A stretch of 8,042 nucleotides of DNA, from the NCBI GenBank assembly GCA_018262385.1, contig JAGSPQ010000118.1, positions 1 to 8,042 of the forward strand. Direction: 5' to 3'. The position numbers and the translations under genes are program-made. A model generated the notes under the pieces. The model did not search any database, was not told the DNA's origin, and saw only the letters and a list, made by a program, of their open reading frames with translations. Below, in pieces: positions 1 through 8,008 of the stretch; the first letter of the stretch is position 1; each line of letters opens with the position of its first letter. This DNA is from Myxococcaceae bacterium. Lineage in GTDB: Bacteria > Myxococcota > Myxococcia > Myxococcales > Myxococcaceae.

Positions 1-37
1 CCGCGCCGAGGGAAACCGCAGTCAGCAGAGCGATCAT
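1..37 (-). CDS. Possible start of a further gene with a signal-like N-terminus (partial, cut by window edge)
   Basis: Nineteen bases after the GH1 stop codon, an ATG at 37-35 on the minus strand opens a frame reading MIALLTAVSLGA before the window ends. The residues are short and hydrophobic, as at the start of a signal peptide or membrane segment. A GGAGG sequence abuts this ATG with no spacer, which is too close for a normal ribosome-binding site, so the true start may differ. Twelve residues are too few to name a product. The same strand and short gap would make it a fourth member of the spoVG-prs-GH1 run. It could also be chance. Confidence 0.35.
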   Translation of the reverse strand, partial: MIALLTAVSLGA

Positions 38-56
38 CCTCCGGCGAGTTAGCCCA

Positions 57-1553
57 CTACTCCGGGGCGGGGAACTGCTTCTCGAGCTCGGCCGTCACGT
101 CGTTCGCTTTGGTGATCTCGAGAAACTTCGCCACCGCCGCCCGCGCGACCCGCTTCTTCTGCGGATCGTTCTTGTCCACCGCGTAGAGCCCGAACTGCAT
201 GCCCATGCCGTGGTTCCACTCGAAGTTGTCCATCAGCGTCCAATAGAAGAAGCCCCGCACGTCGGCCCCGTCGCGGATCGCCCGCCGGATCCAGGTCGCG
301 TGTCGCACCAGCCAGCTGGCCCCCGCCGCCGAGTCGGTCTGCACCTGGGCCCCGGTCTCGGTGACGAACGAGGGCAGGCCGTAGCGATCCTTGATGTGGA
401 GCGCGATCTCGTAGAGCCCCTTCGGGTAGTCCTCGAACAGCACGATGTTGGTCGGGTCGAAGGTGGTCAGCATCGACAGCGTCGGCAGGCTCGCCGAGCC
501 GGTGCCGGTCACCGTGGTGCGGCCGTAGTAGTTGATCCCGACGAAATCCAGGCGCCCGGCGAGATCGTCGCGGTGCACCGAGGTGCCGTCGAGCTCGGGG
601 TCGATGTCTCCCTTCGCCACTGCGTCGAGGAAGGCGGTGTTGTAGAGGTAGAAGACGTTCGCCGCCGCGCGCTGGTCGACCTTCGAGTCCGTCTTCCCCT
701 TCACCGGCGAGGTCGAATACACGAGCCCGACCGTGGAGCCGGGATCGTTGGCCTTCACCGCGTCGTACATCCGCGCGTGGGCCTCGATCATCGCCACCAT
801 CACCGCCTTCGCCGCGTCGTACTGGAACCCCACCGCCGGAGGATTGAGCCGCTCGGCGCTCGGCAGCAGGTAGCCGGGCAGCACCACCGCGAACGGCTCG
901 TTCTGGGTGGCCCACAGGTCCACCTCGCCGCCGAACTCCTTCGCGCAGAAGCCGGCGTACTTGGCGATCTCGTCGACGATCCGGGTCCGATCGAGCCAGC
1001 CGCGCTTGGTGCAGGTGGAGAAGTTGTTGTGGCAGTCGATCCCGTCGTGAATCCAGGTCGGCAGGGTGTAGTGGTGCAGGGTGACCAGCGGCTTGATCCC
1101 CCGGGCCTTCAGGGCGGCGAGCATCGCGTGGTACTTCGCCAGCGCCTTCGGATCCGCCTTCGCCTTCAGCGCGTCGTAGCCCTCGATGCCGTCGGTGGCG
1201 GTGGGGAAGATCCGGCTCCACTCGAGGCTGAAGCGAAACCCGTTGAGCCCCAGCTCGTTCTTCGCCAGATCGAAGTCCTGCTCGTACAGCTCCCAGTGGC
1301 CCGGCCCGCTGGTCACCGGGTCGGTGGTGAGGTTCGCCGCCAGATCCGGCACCTCGGAGCGCCGCGCGATCAGCTCGTACCAATCGCTGTTGCGATCTTC
1401 GCACTCGGCGGCCGCCAGGGTGGGGCAGCCCATGTCGACCTGGAAGCCAGCGACCGCCGCTCCCCAGAGGAACCCGGCGGGGAAGGGCGGCGGCTTCGGG
1501 GCCGGGCAGCCCAGCACCGCCAGCAGCACCGCCGCGGCGAGGGCGCGGCGCAT
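57..1553 (-). CDS. Glycoside hydrolase family 1 (beta-glycosidase-like) predicted lipoprotein
   Basis: Predicted retaining beta-glycosidase of 498 aa. The ATG at 1553 overlaps the prs stop (TGATG), so translation is probably coupled; a longer in-frame extension upstream runs through prs and lacks a better start. Residues 1-16 (MRRALAAAVLLAVLGC) form a short lipoprotein signal with Cys16 as lipidation site and Pro at +2, which predicts export and membrane anchoring. The GH1 barrel starts near residue 25 (FPAGFLWGAAVAGFQVDMG). Visible landmarks are Q38, EWSRIFP at 111-117, H160-H161, acid/base Glu219 in TQNEP, NYY at 341-343, nucleophile Glu399 in FVTETG, and DNFEW at 442-446. The nucleophile motif has Thr where most members have Asn (TENG). 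The segments NSDWYE, GPGHWELY, HRDDLAGRLDFVGINYY and GADVRGFFYW resemble archaeal Sulfolobus LacS-type enzymes as I remember them. Five Cys in the mature chain after the lipid Cys fit an extracytoplasmic protein. Length is normal for the family and both catalytic Glu are present. The substrate cannot be told from sequence. Confidence 0.93.
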   Translation of the reverse strand: MRRALAAAVLLAVLGCPAPKPPPFPAGFLWGAAVAGFQVDMGCPTLAAAECEDRNSDWYELIARRSEVPDLAANLTTDPVTSGPGHWELYEQDFDLAKNELGLNGFRFSLEWSRIFPTATDGIEGYDALKAKADPKALAKYHAMLAALKARGIKPLVTLHHYTLPTWIHDGIDCHNNFSTCTKRGWLDRTRIVDEIAKYAGFCAKEFGGEVDLWATQNEPFAVVLPGYLLPSAERLNPPAVGFQYDAAKAVMVAMIEAHARMYDAVKANDPGSTVGLVYSTSPVKGKTDSKVDQRAAANVFYLYNTAFLDAVAKGDIDPELDGTSVHRDDLAGRLDFVGINYYGRTTVTGTGSASLPTLSMLTTFDPTNIVLFEDYPKGLYEIALHIKDRYGLPSFVTETGAQVQTDSAAGASWLVRHATWIRRAIRDGADVRGFFYWTLMDNFEWNHGMGMQFGLYAVDKNDPQKKRVARAAVAKFLEITKANDVTAELEKQFPAPE

Positions 1554-2506
1554 CAGACGAAGAGCGAGCTCAACGACTCTGCCCGGTGGATTCGGGCGAT
1601 CGCTTCGCCGAACAGCCGATCGGTCGGCACCACCCGGATCTTCGCGCACCCCTGCGCCGCCTTGCTCAGCGGCACCGTGTCGGTGAAGACCGCCTCTTCG
1701 AGCACCGACTCGTTGAGGCGGGTAATCGCCGGGCCAGAGAGGATCGGGTGCACCGCGTAGGCGAACACCCGGCGGGCTCCCTTCTCTTTGAGCGCCGCTG
1801 CGCCCTGGGCGAGGGTGCCGGCGGTGTCGACGATGTCGTCGACGATGATCGCGTCGCGGCCCTTCACGTCGCCGATCAGGTTCATCACCTCCGACGCGTT
1901 GGCGCGCGGGCGCCGCTTGTCGATGATCGCCAACGGGGTGTTGAGCCGCTTCGAGTAGGCGCGCGCGCGCTCGACGCCACCGGCATCGGGCGAGACGATC
2001 ACCAGCTCATCGGTGTTGGGGAACTTCTTCTTCATGTCCTCGAGGAACACCGGCGAGGCATAGAGGTGGTCGGAAGGGATGTTGAAGAAGCCCTGGATCT
2101 GGCCGGCGTGCATATCCATCGACACCACCCGGCTGACTCCCGAGCCGGCCACCAGATCCGCCACCAGCTTGGCGGTGATCGGGGTGCGCGGCGCCACTTT
2201 GCGATCCTGCCGGCCGTACCCGTAGTAGGGGATCACCGCGTTGATCGACGCGGCGCTCGCGCGCTTGCACGCGTCGGCCATGATCAACAACTCCATCAGG
2301 TGGTCGTTCACCGGAGGGCAGGTCGACTGGATGATGAAGACGTCGAGACCGCGGACGTTCTCTCCAATCTCGACCTGAATCTCACCATCCGAGAACCGCG
2401 CGACATCCGCTTTCGACAGGGGGCGCTTGAGGTACTCACAGATTGCTCTCGCCAACACGGGGTTGCTGCTCCCCGCGAAGACCTTGAAGTCGTGGCTCAC
2501 CGGCAT
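1553..2506 (-). CDS. prs: Ribose-phosphate pyrophosphokinase (PRPP synthase)
   Basis: Transfers pyrophosphate from ATP to ribose 5-phosphate, giving PRPP for purine, pyrimidine, histidine, tryptophan and NAD synthesis in the cytosol. The product is 317 aa from ATG 2506, the usual length of class I bacterial enzymes. Motifs by residue: FAGSSNPVLA at 10-19, the ATP-binding flexible loop YYGYGRQDRKVAPR at 94-107, MDMHAGQIQGFF at 130-141 with His133, SPDAGGVERARAYSKRL at 172-188, catalytic Lys197 in IDKRRPRAN, and the PRPP loop IVDDIVDTAGTL at 221-232. All key residues are intact. An upstream in-frame TTG at 2533 would add nine residues (MRRLFYSTV) that do not look like the family, so 2506 is preferred. 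Neither start has a clear Shine-Dalgarno sequence, and an inverted repeat sits directly upstream. It follows spoVG by 66 bases and overlaps the GH1 start by one base, indicating one operon. Confidence 0.98.
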   Translation of the reverse strand: MPVSHDFKVFAGSSNPVLARAICEYLKRPLSKADVARFSDGEIQVEIGENVRGLDVFIIQSTCPPVNDHLMELLIMADACKRASAASINAVIPYYGYGRQDRKVAPRTPITAKLVADLVAGSGVSRVVSMDMHAGQIQGFFNIPSDHLYASPVFLEDMKKKFPNTDELVIVSPDAGGVERARAYSKRLNTPLAIIDKRRPRANASEVMNLIGDVKGRDAIIVDDIVDTAGTLAQGAAALKEKGARRVFAYAVHPILSGPAITRLNESVLEEAVFTDTVPLSKAAQGCAKIRVVPTDRLFGEAIARIHRAESLSSLFV

Positions 2507-2539
2507 GACGGTTGAGTAGAACAGCCGCCTCAACCGATC
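2507..2539 (-). repeat. Inverted repeat / RNA hairpin abutting the prs start codon
   Basis: Arms CGGTTGAG (2509-2516) and CTCAACCG (2529-2536) are perfect 8-bp inverted repeats with a 12-base loop. With one bulged base at 2537 the stem extends two more pairs (2507-2508 with 2538-2539), ending at the base before the prs ATG at 2506. In the minus-strand transcript this places a stable stem where the ribosome-binding site should be. The only weak purine run (GAGG) is partly inside the 5' arm. The symmetry is seen directly; a role in controlling prs translation is inference. Confidence 0.55.
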
Positions 2540-2572
2540 AACTGTACCGGCAGATCTGATCGGGCCGGCGGG

Positions 2573-2878
2573 TCACTCCGGGTCGGGGTAGACCTCGACC
2601 GTCGGGCGCCGCGGAATGGGGGGAGCGGTTTTGACCTTCTCGTATTCCGCCAGGACGATCTTCTCCATCTTGTCCCTCATCTCGGCGTTCAGCGGATGCG
2701 CGATGTCCTTGTAGGTCCCGTCCTTTCGCTTCTTGGCCGGCATCGCCACGAAGAGACCGGTCGTGCCATTGATGACCTTCAGGTCACGCACGACGAAACA
2801 ACCGTCGAGCGTAATGGTGACGTACGCGCGGAGCTTGTCTTCATCAACGGTAAAGACCTTCACATCGGTGATGTCCAT
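2573..2878 (-). CDS. spoVG: SpoVG family nucleic-acid-binding regulator
   Basis: Small cytosolic protein of 101 aa. SpoVG was first described as affecting septation and sporulation in Bacillus, and family members bind RNA and DNA as broad regulators. Recognised by the N-terminal MDITDVKVF, the core SpoVG signature ITLDGCFVVRDLKVINGTTGLFVAMPAKK at about 22-50, and DIAHPLNAEMRDKMEKIVLAEYEK at about 58-81. The C-terminal 20 residues are Pro/Arg-rich, ending PRRPTVEVYPDPE, and vary in the family. Length is typical. The ATG at 2878 has a strong GGGGGAG ribosome-binding site 8 bases upstream. First gene of the minus-strand run and divergent from infC. SpoVG directly before prs is also the order in Bacillus-type genomes. 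Its target here is unknown. Confidence 0.97.
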   Translation of the reverse strand: MDITDVKVFTVDEDKLRAYVTITLDGCFVVRDLKVINGTTGLFVAMPAKKRKDGTYKDIAHPLNAEMRDKMEKIVLAEYEKVKTAPPIPRRPTVEVYPDPE

Positions 2879-3052
2879 CTCTCGAACTCCCCCCGAGGGC
2901 TGGCGGACGTGCCCCTCAATGCTGCCCTACGGACTTGTGCGGACTGTGCCCCATATCAACTGCTTTGTGGGTTCCGATGCAACCGGGGTTGACGAACGGA
3001 TGACAATCGGTATCTTCCGCCCGCTTTTTTACCCCACACGGAGACTCACCCC
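2879..3052. promoter_or_regulatory. Divergent spacer between spoVG and infC
   Basis: 174 bases holding the 5' control regions of both blocks. The infC promoter and ribosome-binding site are listed separately. For spoVG the minus strand has a GGGGGAG ribosome-binding site at about 2887-2893. A TTGATA hexamer (2959-2954) is a possible -35, but no good -10 follows at normal spacing, so the spoVG promoter is unresolved. I see no sigma54 element with correct GG-N10-GC spacing. A T6 run at 3025-3030 is not preceded by a stem and is not a terminator. Confidence 0.6.
2989..3016 (+). promoter_or_regulatory. Sigma70-type promoter for the infC operon
   Basis: TTGACG at 2989-2994 (5 of 6 to consensus -35), a 16-base spacer, and TATCTT at 3011-3016 (4 of 6 to consensus -10). 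Transcription would start near 3022-3024, giving a leader of about 30 bases before the AUC start of infC. It is the best such pair in the divergent spacer. Assigned by eye only. Confidence 0.55.

Positions 3053-3055
<3 letters not shown>
3040..3055 (+). promoter_or_regulatory. infC ribosome-binding site with AUC start codon
   Basis: GGAG at 3040-3043, nine bases, then ATC at 3053-3055. There is no in-frame ATG, GTG or TTG between the upstream stop TGA (2990-2992) and GTG 3098. GTG 3098 lies inside the conserved IF3 N-domain, at the Val of REVRV. The site therefore decides the start of infC. Confidence 0.85.
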
Positions 3056-3757
<702 letters not shown>

Positions 3758-3859
3758 TCGACCCGGGTCCTCTGGCTGGGGACACCAAGCAGTTGACAGG
3801 ACGGGCAAAACTCCGGTACGAGCGCCGCCCTTTCGCAGCGAACGCTGCAGGAAACATTT
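3758..3859 (+). promoter_or_regulatory. infC-rpmI spacer, candidate bL20-responsive leader
   Basis: 102 bases containing several symmetric elements. A perfect 10-base palindrome GACCCGGGTC lies at 3760-3769. A stem GGGC (3803-3806) with GCCC (3827-3830) encloses CTC/GAG (3811-3813 with 3820-3822) and an AAAA internal loop. A hairpin GCAGC-GAAC-GCTGC (3835-3848) ends one base before the rpmI ribosome-binding site AGGA at 3849-3852. In E. coli and Bacillus, bL20 represses rpmI-rplT through RNA structure upstream of rpmI that mimics its 23S rRNA site. The location fits such control, but I cannot match these stems to a known bL20 leader by eye. Confidence 0.35.
3793..3822 (+). promoter_or_regulatory. 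Possible internal promoter upstream of rpmI
   Basis: A perfect TTGACA at 3793-3798, an 18-base spacer, and TACGAG at 3817-3822 (3 of 6 to the -10 consensus). Transcription would begin near 3828-3830, downstream of most of the leader stems. A full TTGACA is infrequent in DNA this GC-rich, but the weak -10 leaves this uncertain. If real, it would let the ribosomal-protein and pheST genes be made independently of infC. Confidence 0.35.
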
Positions 3860-4069
3860 ATGCCCAAGATGAAGACGAAGAGCGGCGCGAAGAAGCGCAT
3901 GCAGGTGAAGAAGTCGGGGAAGGTGAAGTTCGGCCACGCGATGGGGCGTCACTTGTTCACCCACGGGAAGACCCCCGATGGTAAGCGCAAGAACCGCGGC
4001 ACCGGTCACCTGAAAGACATGGATGCCAAGAAGGTCATCAAGGAGCTGTTCCCCTACGGGGCGAACTGA
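3860..4069 (+). CDS. rpmI: Large-subunit ribosomal protein bL35
   Basis: Basic 69-aa component of the 50S subunit. The bL35 signature is clear: MPKMKTKSGAKKRMQVKKSGKVK at the N-terminus, then HAMGRHLFTHGKT and a C-terminal DAKKVIKELFPYG. It is a few residues longer than the usual 64-66, mostly in the TPDGKRKNRGTGHLKDMD loop at about 38-55. The ATG at 3860 has AGGA seven bases upstream. It lies between infC and rplT, its usual place, and ends six bases before rplT. Confidence 0.97.
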   Translation: MPKMKTKSGAKKRMQVKKSGKVKFGHAMGRHLFTHGKTPDGKRKNRGTGHLKDMDAKKVIKELFPYGAN

Positions 4070-4075
4070 ACAACC

Positions 4076-4423
4076 ATGCGCGTCAAACGAGGTTTCAAGG
4101 CCCGCCGTCGTCGTAACCGCGTCCTCAAGCTCGCCAAGGGCTTCCGGGGTCGTCGCAAGAATTGCTACAAGCGCGCGAACCAGGCCGTCGAGCGAGCGCT
4201 CGACTACGCCAGCCGCGATCGCATGCGCCGCAAGCGCGACTTCCGTGCGCTCTGGATCGTCCGCATCAACGCGGCGTCCCGGGCCCTCGGCCTGTCGTAC
4301 TCGAAGCTGATCGCCGGGCTGAACAAGGCGAAGATCGCGATCGACCGGAAGATCCTCGCGGATCTCGCCGTCGCCGATCCCGCGGGTTTTGGGGCCGTCG
4401 CGAACATCGCGAAGGCGGCCTAG
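4076..4423 (+). CDS. rplT: Large-subunit ribosomal protein bL20
   Basis: 115-aa RNA-binding protein needed early in 50S assembly. In E. coli and Bacillus it also represses its own operon by binding the mRNA leader. Recognised by the very basic N-terminal tail [42 protein letters not shown] and the globular domain [53 protein letters not shown]. Length is normal. The ATG at 4076 follows the rpmI stop by six bases with no strong ribosome-binding site of its own, so coupling to rpmI translation is likely. Its last codons and stop (about 4409-4423) can pair with the 5' arm of the downstream terminator (see findings). Confidence 0.98.
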   Translation: MRVKRGFKARRRRNRVLKLAKGFRGRRKNCYKRANQAVERALDYASRDRMRRKRDFRALWIVRINAASRALGLSYSKLIAGLNKAKIAIDRKILADLAVADPAGFGAVANIAKAA

Positions 4424-4448
4424 AGAACGGAAAGAAGTTCGGCATTTC

Positions 4449-4490
4449 CAGGGTCGCCTTGCTTCGCGCAGGGCGGCCCTGTTTGTTTTT
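4449..4490 (+). terminator. Intrinsic terminator between rplT and pheS, probable pheST attenuator
   Basis: A 14-bp stem is formed by 4449-4462 (CAGGGTCGCCTTGC) and 4468-4481 (GCAGGGCGGCCCTG), with two G-U pairs and a five-base TTCGC loop. TTTGTTTTT follows at 4482-4490. This is a textbook Rho-independent terminator. The pheS ribosome-binding site AGGAG begins only nine bases later (4499) and its ATG is at 4515, so there is no room for a promoter in between. Transcripts of pheS must read through it. In E. coli an attenuator with the Phe-rich leader peptide PheM lies in the same operon position. I see no Phe-rich leader ORF here. Confidence 0.85.
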
Positions 4491-4514
4491 CAACCGCCAG
4501 GAGCTTTGTCCGCC

Positions 4515-5570
<1,056 letters not shown>

Positions 5571-5576
5571 GCCGCC

Positions 5577-7982
5577 ATGAAAATTTCACTCAGCTGGTTG
5601 TCGGATTACGTCGAGACGAAGGGCAGCACGCCCGACGAGCTCGCGCGCCGTCTCACCATGGCGGGCCTGGAGGTCGAGGGCCTCGAGCGCCCCGGCGCCG
5701 CGCTCAACGGCGTGGTGGTGGCGCAGATCGTCGAGTCCAACAAGCACCCCGACGCCGACAAGCTGTCGGTGACGAAGATCGACGCCGGGCAGGGCACCTT
5801 GCTGCAGGTGGTGTGCGGGGCGAAGAACTACCAGGTCGGCGACAAGGTCCCGCTCGCCACGGTGGGGACGAAGCTGCCCAACGGCACCGAGATCAAGGCC
5901 GCTCCGCTGCGGGGCATCGACAGCCACGGGATGCTGTGCAGCGCGCGTGAGCTGGGGCTCTCGGACGAGCACGCCGGCCTGCTGATCCTCGACCCGGCGC
6001 TGAAGGTCGGCACGCCGATCGCCCAGGCGCTGGCGATGGACGACGTGCTGTTCGAGGTGAACGTCACTCCCAACCGCCCTGACGCGCTCTCCCACCTGGG
6101 GATCGCCCGCGAGCTGGCCACCCTGCTGGGCACGACGGTGAAGCTGCCGGCGGCGAAGCTGGCCGAGTCGGCGCTGCCCGCCTCGGAAGCGGTCACGATC
6201 CGGATCGAGGATGCGACCCGGTGCCTGCGCTACGCGGCCCGGGTGATCGAAGGGGTGAAGGTCGGGCCCTCGCCGGCGTGGATGCAGCAGCGGCTGAAGG
6301 CGTGCGGGATGCGGGCGATCAACAACCTGGTCGACGTCACCAACTACGTGATGCTCGAGTGGGGCCAGCCGCTGCACGCGTTCGATCTCGATCGAATCGC
6401 CGGCGCGCAGATCGTCGTTCGCGCGGCGAAGGCGGGCGAGAAGCTGACCACCCTCGATGGCAAAGAGCGGGCGCTCTCGCCCGAAGATCTGCTGATCGCC
6501 GATCGCGATGCGGGCCTGGTGCTCGCCGGAGTGATGGGCGGCGCGAGCAGTGAAGTGACCGAGAAGACCAGCCGGGTGCTGCTGGAGTGCGCCACCTTCC
6601 AGCCGATGACGGTGCGCCGATCGGCCAAGCGGCACGGGCTGCACACCGAGTCGTCTCACCGGTTCGAGCGCGGCACCGATGTGTCGGCGGTGCCGGCGGT
6701 GCTCGATCGGGCGGCGGCGTTGATTGCCGAGCTGGGCGGGGGAACCGTGCGGGCGGGCAGGGTGGACGTGGTCCCGAAGCCGATCGCGCCCCGCCGGGTG
6801 AAGCTGCGGCCGGCGCGGGTGAGCGCGGTGCTGGGGGTGGCGGTGCCGGAGGCCGAGGCGGTGAAGATCCTCACCTGCCTCGGGTTCCAGCAGGTCGACG
6901 CCGAGCAGTGGGAGGTGCCGCTGGCCCGGGTCGACGTGGGTGGCGAAGAGGACCTGATCGAAGAGATCGCCCGCATCCGCGGGTACGACACGATCCCGAC
7001 CGTGCTGCCGCGGGGGCTGGGGGTGCTGGCTCCCGAGCCGAAGGGCACCCTCGCCGAGCGCCGGATTCGCACCGCGCTGGCCGGAGCGGGGCTCGACGAG
7101 GTGGTGAACTACTCGTTCGTCGCTCCAGCCGAGCTGGCGGCGTTCGTGGCCGAGGAAGGCGCGATCGCGGTGACCAACCCGCTGTCGGCCGAGCAGTCGA
7201 TGATGCGCACCACGCTGCTGCCGAGCCTGGTGCAGAACGTGCTGCGCAGCGCGCGGCACCAGGCCCAGGGCGTCCGCTTCTACGAGATCGCCCGCAGCTA
7301 CCGGCCGGACCGCGATGGCGGAGGCCCGAATCACGTGCCGGTCGCGATCGAGCGGCTGGAGGTGGCGGGGGTGCTGTGGGGCCTGCGCGACAACGCCCGG
7401 ACGTGGACGGCGAAGGACGCGGCGGTCGACTTCTACGACGCGAAGGCGGCGGTGGAGGCGGTGCTGGCGGCGCTGCACGTCGAGAACGTCCGCTGGGAGC
7501 CGCTGGACTCTCCCTGGTACCACCCGCGCTCGGCGGCGGCGGTGATGCGCGACGGCAAGCGGCTGGGCACCCTGGGCGAGCTGCATCCCCGGGCGCAGCA
7601 ACGGCTCGACGCGCCGGCCGGGATCTTCCTCTTCCAGCTCGATGTCGAGGAGCTGGTGGCGGCGGCGGTCCTGGTTCCGCAGGCTTCGCCGCTGACCCGG
7701 TTCCCGGCGGTGCTGAGGGATCTGGCGCTGGTGGTGCCGCTGCCGCTGGAGAACGAGGCGATCCGGAGGCTGATTGTCGAGGTGGGCGCGCCGCTGGTCG
7801 AGGACGCCCGGGTGTTCGACGTCTACACCGGCAAGCCGATCCCCGAAGGGCAGAAGAACGTCGCCTTTGCGCTGCGGTACCGGGCGGCGGATCGCACCCT
7901 CACCGACGTGGAGGTCAACGCCGCCCACGCGAAGATCGTGGCGGAGGTAAACCAGCGCCTGGGCGGGCAGCTGCGGCAGTAG
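5577..7982 (+). CDS. pheT: Phenylalanyl-tRNA synthetase beta subunit
   Basis: Non-catalytic partner of PheS that carries tRNA binding and editing. The product is 801 aa, normal for the long bacterial form. Domains by residue: N-terminal helix-turn (MKISLSWLSDYV); EMAP/OB-type tRNA-binding domain about 40-150 (VVVAQIVESNKHPDADKL); B3/B4 editing domain about 212-385, with NNLVDVTNYVMLEWGQPLHAFD at 249-270, LLECATF at 335-341 and HGLHTESSHRFERGTD at 353-368; B5 domain about 402-475 ending in DLIEEIARIRGYDTIP; catalytic-like core about 490-695; and C-terminal FDX-ACB anticodon-binding fold about 706-799 (RFPAVLRDLALVVP, YRAADRTLTDVEVN). Residues equivalent to the E. coli editing Glu334 and Thr354 appear present (E337, T357), so Tyr-tRNA-Phe proofreading is expected. 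The ATG at 5577 lies six bases after pheS with no clear ribosome-binding site, so translation is probably coupled. In E. coli ihfA follows; the window ends before the next gene. Confidence 0.98.
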   Translation: MKISLSWLSDYVETKGSTPDELARRLTMAGLEVEGLERPGAALNGVVVAQIVESNKHPDADKLSVTKIDAGQGTLLQVVCGAKNYQVGDKVPLATVGTKLPNGTEIKAAPLRGIDSHGMLCSARELGLSDEHAGLLILDPALKVGTPIAQALAMDDVLFEVNVTPNRPDALSHLGIARELATLLGTTVKLPAAKLAESALPASEAVTIRIEDATRCLRYAARVIEGVKVGPSPAWMQQRLKACGMRAINNLVDVTNYVMLEWGQPLHAFDLDRIAGAQIVVRAAKAGEKLTTLDGKERALSPEDLLIADRDAGLVLAGVMGGASSEVTEKTSRVLLECATFQPMTVRRSAKRHGLHTESSHRFERGTDVSAVPAVLDRAAALIAELGGGTVRAGRVDVVPKPIAPRRVKLRPARVSAVLGVAVPEAEAVKILTCLGFQQVDAEQWEVPLARVDVGGEEDLIEEIARIRGYDTIPTVLPRGLGVLAPEPKGTLAERRIRTALAGAGLDEVVNYSFVAPAELAAFVAEEGAIAVTNPLSAEQSMMRTTLLPSLVQNVLRSARHQAQGVRFYEIARSYRPDRDGGGPNHVPVAIERLEVAGVLWGLRDNARTWTAKDAAVDFYDAKAAVEAVLAALHVENVRWEPLDSPWYHPRSAAAVMRDGKRLGTLGELHPRAQQRLDAPAGIFLFQLDVEELVAAAVLVPQASPLTRFPAVLRDLALVVPLPLENEAIRRLIVEVGAPLVEDARVFDVYTGKPIPEGQKNVAFALRYRAADRTLTDVEVNAAHAKIVAEVNQRLGGQLRQ

Positions 7983-8008
7983 TCAAAATCCGTAGGAACG
8001 ACGGGAAG

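Noticed and set aside
49..1404. 451-codon minus-strand frame overlapping the GH1 gene in another phase
   Set aside because: Arg/Gly/Ala-rich out-of-frame translation of the GH1 gene with no family motifs.
210..1760. 516-codon plus-strand frame across the GH1 gene and prs end
   Set aside because: Antisense shadow; the GH1 and prs reading frames have intact catalytic motifs and the antisense product is Arg/Val/His-rich without family features.
2881..2990. Sigma54 promoter for spoVG
   Set aside because: A GGCAC...GC match on the minus strand has only 8 bases between GG and GC instead of 10.
3025..3030. T6 run upstream of infC as a terminator
   Set aside because: No stem precedes it; it lies within the short leader just after the predicted transcription start.
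4389..4514. Upstream in-frame extension of pheS starting at TTG 4389
   Set aside because: It would run through the rplT end and the terminator stem, has no family similarity, and a good ribosome-binding site precedes ATG 4515.
4482..4514. Phe-containing short frames (LFVF, CLFF) before pheS as a PheM-like leader peptide
   Set aside because: The Phe codons come from the terminator T-tract and lie downstream of the stem, where stalling could not control it; there is no start codon with a ribosome-binding site.
5586..7928. 780-codon open frame antisense to pheT
   Set aside because: Shadow of pheT on the opposite strand caused by GC-rich codon bias; the His/Arg/Gln-rich product resembles no family, while pheT is complete and conserved.
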